Assembly (NCBI GenBank): GCA_963774345.1
Contig: CAVZFB010000039.1
Location: forward strand, 186,001-250,000
Length of the DNA stretch: 64,000 nucleotides
Source of the DNA: AP-15 sp963774345
Lineage (GTDB): Bacteria > Pseudomonadota > Alphaproteobacteria > ATCC43930 > CGMCC-115725
Reading direction: 5' to 3'
Shown: in pieces, positions 61,924 through 64,000 of the stretch
Layout of the letters: every line of letters begins with the position of its first letter
How positions within the stretch are numbered: position 1 is the first letter of the stretch
Notes under the pieces: model-generated
The model's database searches: none
Told to the model about the DNA's origin: nothing
The model's input: only the letters and a program-made list of their open reading frames with translations
Program-made: the position numbers and the translations under genes

Positions 61924-62092
61924 AATTCCCGTGAACCGGGAAAATAACCGGGAATCTCGCCGATTGTCATCCCGAAGGGCCCAATCCGGCGCAAAAAAGT
62001 TAGGCTCGGCAAAGCCTTATAGGAAATTCCCGTTGCGCTGAAACCGGGAATTTTTTCGCCATAACCGGGAATTAAAGCGGGCGAACCGGGAA
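61924..62092. repeat. Cluster of seven AACCGGGAA-type motifs (iteron-like)
   Basis: Five direct copies of AACCGGGAA at 61934, 61946, 62042, 62063 and 62084, and two inverted copies (AATTCCCG) at 61924 and 62025. The last three direct copies are spaced exactly 21 bases apart, two turns of the helix, so a protein bound at each would sit on one face. Copies at 62024 and 62045 also form a 9-base hairpin arm pair AAATTCCCG/CGGGAATTT. The cluster lies 109-277 bases upstream of the FAD oxidase start and downstream of the ABC permeases. It may be an operator array. Confidence 0.75.
61993..62017 (-). terminator. Weak rho-independent terminator candidate after the ABC permease operon
   Basis: On the minus strand AGGCT-TTGCCG-AGCCT is followed by AACTTTTTT. 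The stem has only five pairs, but the six-T run and the location, about 225 bases past the permease stop, fit a terminator. It lies within the AACCGGGAA cluster. Confidence 0.4.
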
Positions 62093-62242
62093 CGAGGGGA
62101 AATCAAGACCGGCCCGGCCCCGCGCACATCGACACCCACGACCTGTTTCGGCTTTGAACTTGCCGGCGTGCGTTTCTCCTTTCGGGCAAGCCCGCGCACC
62201 ATAATAGGCAAATCCGGCAATTTTATCGGCGGCGCGCGACGG

Positions 62243-63130
62243 TCAGCCCCTGGCGCCGCCCATCGTGAGGCTCGCCACGACATAGCGGCGCAGCACAAAC
62301 AACAGCGCTATCGGCGGCAGCACATAGATGACGGCGGCAGCCATCATCGCGTTCCACGGCGCGTCGACATCCTCGAACAGCTGGCCCTGCGTCACCGACA
62401 CGGTCATGTTTCGCACCGAGAGCAGTACGGCCTGGTACAAATACTCGTTCCAGGCGAGCAACAGCGCGTAGATGGCGACGATCGCCAGCGCCGGCGTCAT
62501 CAACGGCAGATAGATGCGCAGATACAGTTGAATGGGAGAGGCGCCGTCGAGACGGGCCGCATCGTCCAGTTCGAACGGTATCAAGCTCCCGTAGAGCTGC
62601 AGGATCAGGATCGCAAACGGCGTGGCGAACGTCGTCTGCGCCGCGATAACCGCCCAGGGGCCATCGGCGAGCCCGTAGCTATGCATGATGGAATAGTACG
62701 GGACGATCAGGAAGGATGCCGGGATCGCGTAGGTGAGGAGCGCTGCGTTGGTGAGCAGCGACGCTTTGCCCAGCCGCAGCCGACTTACGGCGAAGCTCGC
62801 CAGCGACCCGATCAGCACGGTCAGAACCATGGTCAGCAGACCGATGTACAGGCTGTTGGCGAACTGATGCCAGAAATCCTCGAGATACCGGGCCTCTTGC
62901 GTCACGACCGCGCGGAAGCCCTCAAGTGACGGCTCGGGCGGCCAGATATTGCCGTCGAACTCGATTTCGCCTTCTTCGGGATCGAGCGCGATCATCAGCA
63001 TGTTGTAGACGGGCGCCAGCGACCAGATCAGCAGGACCACGCCGAGCATCACCGAGCCCGCTTCGGCGACAAGCCGCCGGAGCCGGTAGCGCCGCCGCAC
63101 CGACTGGCCGGAAACCAGGGCGATGCTCAC
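62243..63130 (-). CDS. Carbohydrate ABC transporter permease (MalG-type)
   Basis: A 295-residue inner-membrane permease with six helices. The coupling EAA loop reads ELDDAARLDGASPIQLYLRI, and PLMTPALAIVAIYALLLAW follows, typical of MalG/UgpE-type sugar permeases. It has an extra periplasmic stretch early on (IALDPEEGEIEFDGNIWPPEP). GTG 63130 overlaps the stop of the partner permease in a GTGA junction, so the two are co-translated and form the membrane channel. The sugar is not known. Confidence 0.92.
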   Translation of the reverse strand: MSIALVSGQSVRRRYRLRRLVAEAGSVMLGVVLLIWSLAPVYNMLMIALDPEEGEIEFDGNIWPPEPSLEGFRAVVTQEARYLEDFWHQFANSLYIGLLTMVLTVLIGSLASFAVSRLRLGKASLLTNAALLTYAIPASFLIVPYYSIMHSYGLADGPWAVIAAQTTFATPFAILILQLYGSLIPFELDDAARLDGASPIQLYLRIYLPLMTPALAIVAIYALLLAWNEYLYQAVLLSVRNMTVSVTQGQLFEDVDAPWNAMMAAAVIYVLPPIALLFVLRRYVVASLTMGGARG

Positions 63131-63990
63131 AGCTGCACCTCGCTCGTTCGGAGCCTGCGCATCAACACGATCACCAGCGGGATCAGCACCGGGAGGGCCG
63201 ACATCACCGCGGCGACGCCGAGCGCCGGCCTCGCGGTATCAAAGGCGTAGCGGTAGCCGAGCGTCGCCAGCACCTCGGTAGACCACGCCCCGCCCGAGAC
63301 CAGATAGACGGTGGTAAAGTCGCCGAGCGTCCACAGGGTCGAGAGCAAGGTGCAGACGAGATAGAGGTTCGCCATCAGCGGGAAGGTGACATGGACGAAG
63401 CGGCGGAAGCCGGTCGCTCCGTCGACCTCCGCCGCATCGTAGACGTCCTGGGGGATCGTCATCCGGGCGGCGAGGAAGATCACGGTCCAGAACGGCATCC
63501 ACTTCCAGGTATAGGCGACGATGTCCGATCCGAGCGCCAGCCAGCGGTCGCCGAACCAGTTCGGGCCGTCGATGCCGAACAGCGCGAACAAAATGCCGTC
63601 GACCAAACCCAGCGGGGTGATCAGCATCCAGTGGAACGAGACGCAGGCTTGGGCCGCCGCGATAGCCCAGGGCAGGATATAGACGGCGAGCAAGGCCCTG
63701 ATCCACCAGCGGCGGCGCAGGAAGAAGCCGGACAGCAGCAACGCCAGGAACATCTTCAGGTTCACGCCGAGGCCGACGAAGAGGAGCGTATTGACCACGG
63801 TCGGCAGGTAAAGCTGATCGGCGAACAGCTCGGCGTAAAGCGAGGGCTTGCCGGCCATCCACAGCGCATAGCCGAACGGATAGACGACAAAGGCGAGGAA
63901 CACCGCCGCATAGGGCAGGACAAAGGCGATCGCCCACCGGAAATCCGAGCCGCGCCGATGGCTGCGCCAGGGCGGCCGGCGCCGGTTCAC
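63127..63990 (-). CDS. Sugar ABC transporter permease (MalF-type)
   Basis: A 287-residue permease with six helices and the coupling loop DVYDAAEVDGATGFRRFVHV followed by TFPLMANLYLVCTLLS. It forms the first half of the channel with the permease at 62243. The GTG at 63990 (MNRRRPPWRSHRRGS) is ten bases from the end of the window, and the frame stays open beyond, so the true start could lie slightly upstream. Its binding protein and ATPase are expected beyond the right edge. Confidence 0.88.
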   Translation of the reverse strand: MNRRRPPWRSHRRGSDFRWAIAFVLPYAAVFLAFVVYPFGYALWMAGKPSLYAELFADQLYLPTVVNTLLFVGLGVNLKMFLALLLSGFFLRRRWWIRALLAVYILPWAIAAAQACVSFHWMLITPLGLVDGILFALFGIDGPNWFGDRWLALGSDIVAYTWKWMPFWTVIFLAARMTIPQDVYDAAEVDGATGFRRFVHVTFPLMANLYLVCTLLSTLWTLGDFTTVYLVSGGAWSTEVLATLGYRYAFDTARPALGVAAVMSALPVLIPLVIVLMRRLRTSEVQL

Positions 63991-64000
63991 CGGAACAGGC

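Noticed and set aside
1..64000. CRISPR array, insertion sequence, prophage or integrase
   Set aside because: No regularly spaced direct repeats of CRISPR size, transposase, terminal repeats or phage genes were seen; the AACCGGGAA cluster is too short and irregular for CRISPR.

Overview
The window is GC-rich, densely coded DNA from an alphaproteobacterium, probably Rhodospirillales-like and soil-living. The evidence is a tiny aa3-type cytochrome oxidase subunit IV, a housekeeping row of purN, DUF2066, CDP-alcohol transferase, hda, ppk1, ppx and rnd, an argD-argF-hslO operon, a divergent ku/ligD pair, and the ATGGCCGG..CCGGCCAT palindromic repeats common in alphaproteobacterial intergenic DNA. 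No rRNA, certain tRNA, CRISPR array, insertion sequence or prophage was seen. All functions are assigned by reading the translated sequence and recognising families; no search was run.

Layout. 0-11.3 kb: serine hydrolase (cut by the window edge), SDR, CoxIV, purN, then a core block for phospholipid, DnaA control (hda), polyphosphate (ppk1/ppx) and RNA processing (rnd). The AI-2E/PerM permease usually found before hda is reduced to a 60-codon relic. 11.4-16.9 kb: arginine operon argD-argF followed by hslO and a DUF1326-DUF1326-DUF2182 cysteine-rich module that looks like a membrane metal or redox system. 17-21.4 kb: a very large Lhr-type helicase. 21.5-27.4 kb: a small-molecule catabolic segment (mannonate-dehydratase-like, two VOC proteins, M20 amidohydrolase, LLM flavin enzyme) bracketed by two toxin-antitoxin loci. 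27.5-39.9 kb: cysS, trmJ, creatininase-like protein, ligD/ku NHEJ pair, hydrolases, two aldo/keto reductases and a Gfo/Idh protein.

40-53.5 kb is a surface-glycan locus: epimerase, heptose-type nucleotidylyltransferase and GHMP kinase in an overlapping operon, integral-membrane glycosyltransferase-like proteins, two GT2 enzymes, two methyltransferases, an LPG-synthase-type membrane protein and an FAD-dependent sugar-nucleotide-type oxidoreductase. It carries relics of duplicated genes (44.4-45.3, 50.0 and 52.0 kb). 53.8-64 kb: small OmpA-like protein, bifunctional PutA, a Lys/Pro-rich secreted peptide, an OmpA-type porin with a good terminator, an AGPS-like FAD oxidase, and two sugar ABC permeases running off the right edge.

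Two things stand out. First, seven genes between 22 and 41 kb are interrupted by single-base indels or in-frame TGA codons, including the normally essential cysS. This is either local sequence error or real decay and should be settled before any of them is called dead. Second, the gap at 61.9-62.1 kb contains seven copies of an AACCGGGAA-type motif, three of them spaced exactly 21 bases apart, upstream of the FAD oxidase.
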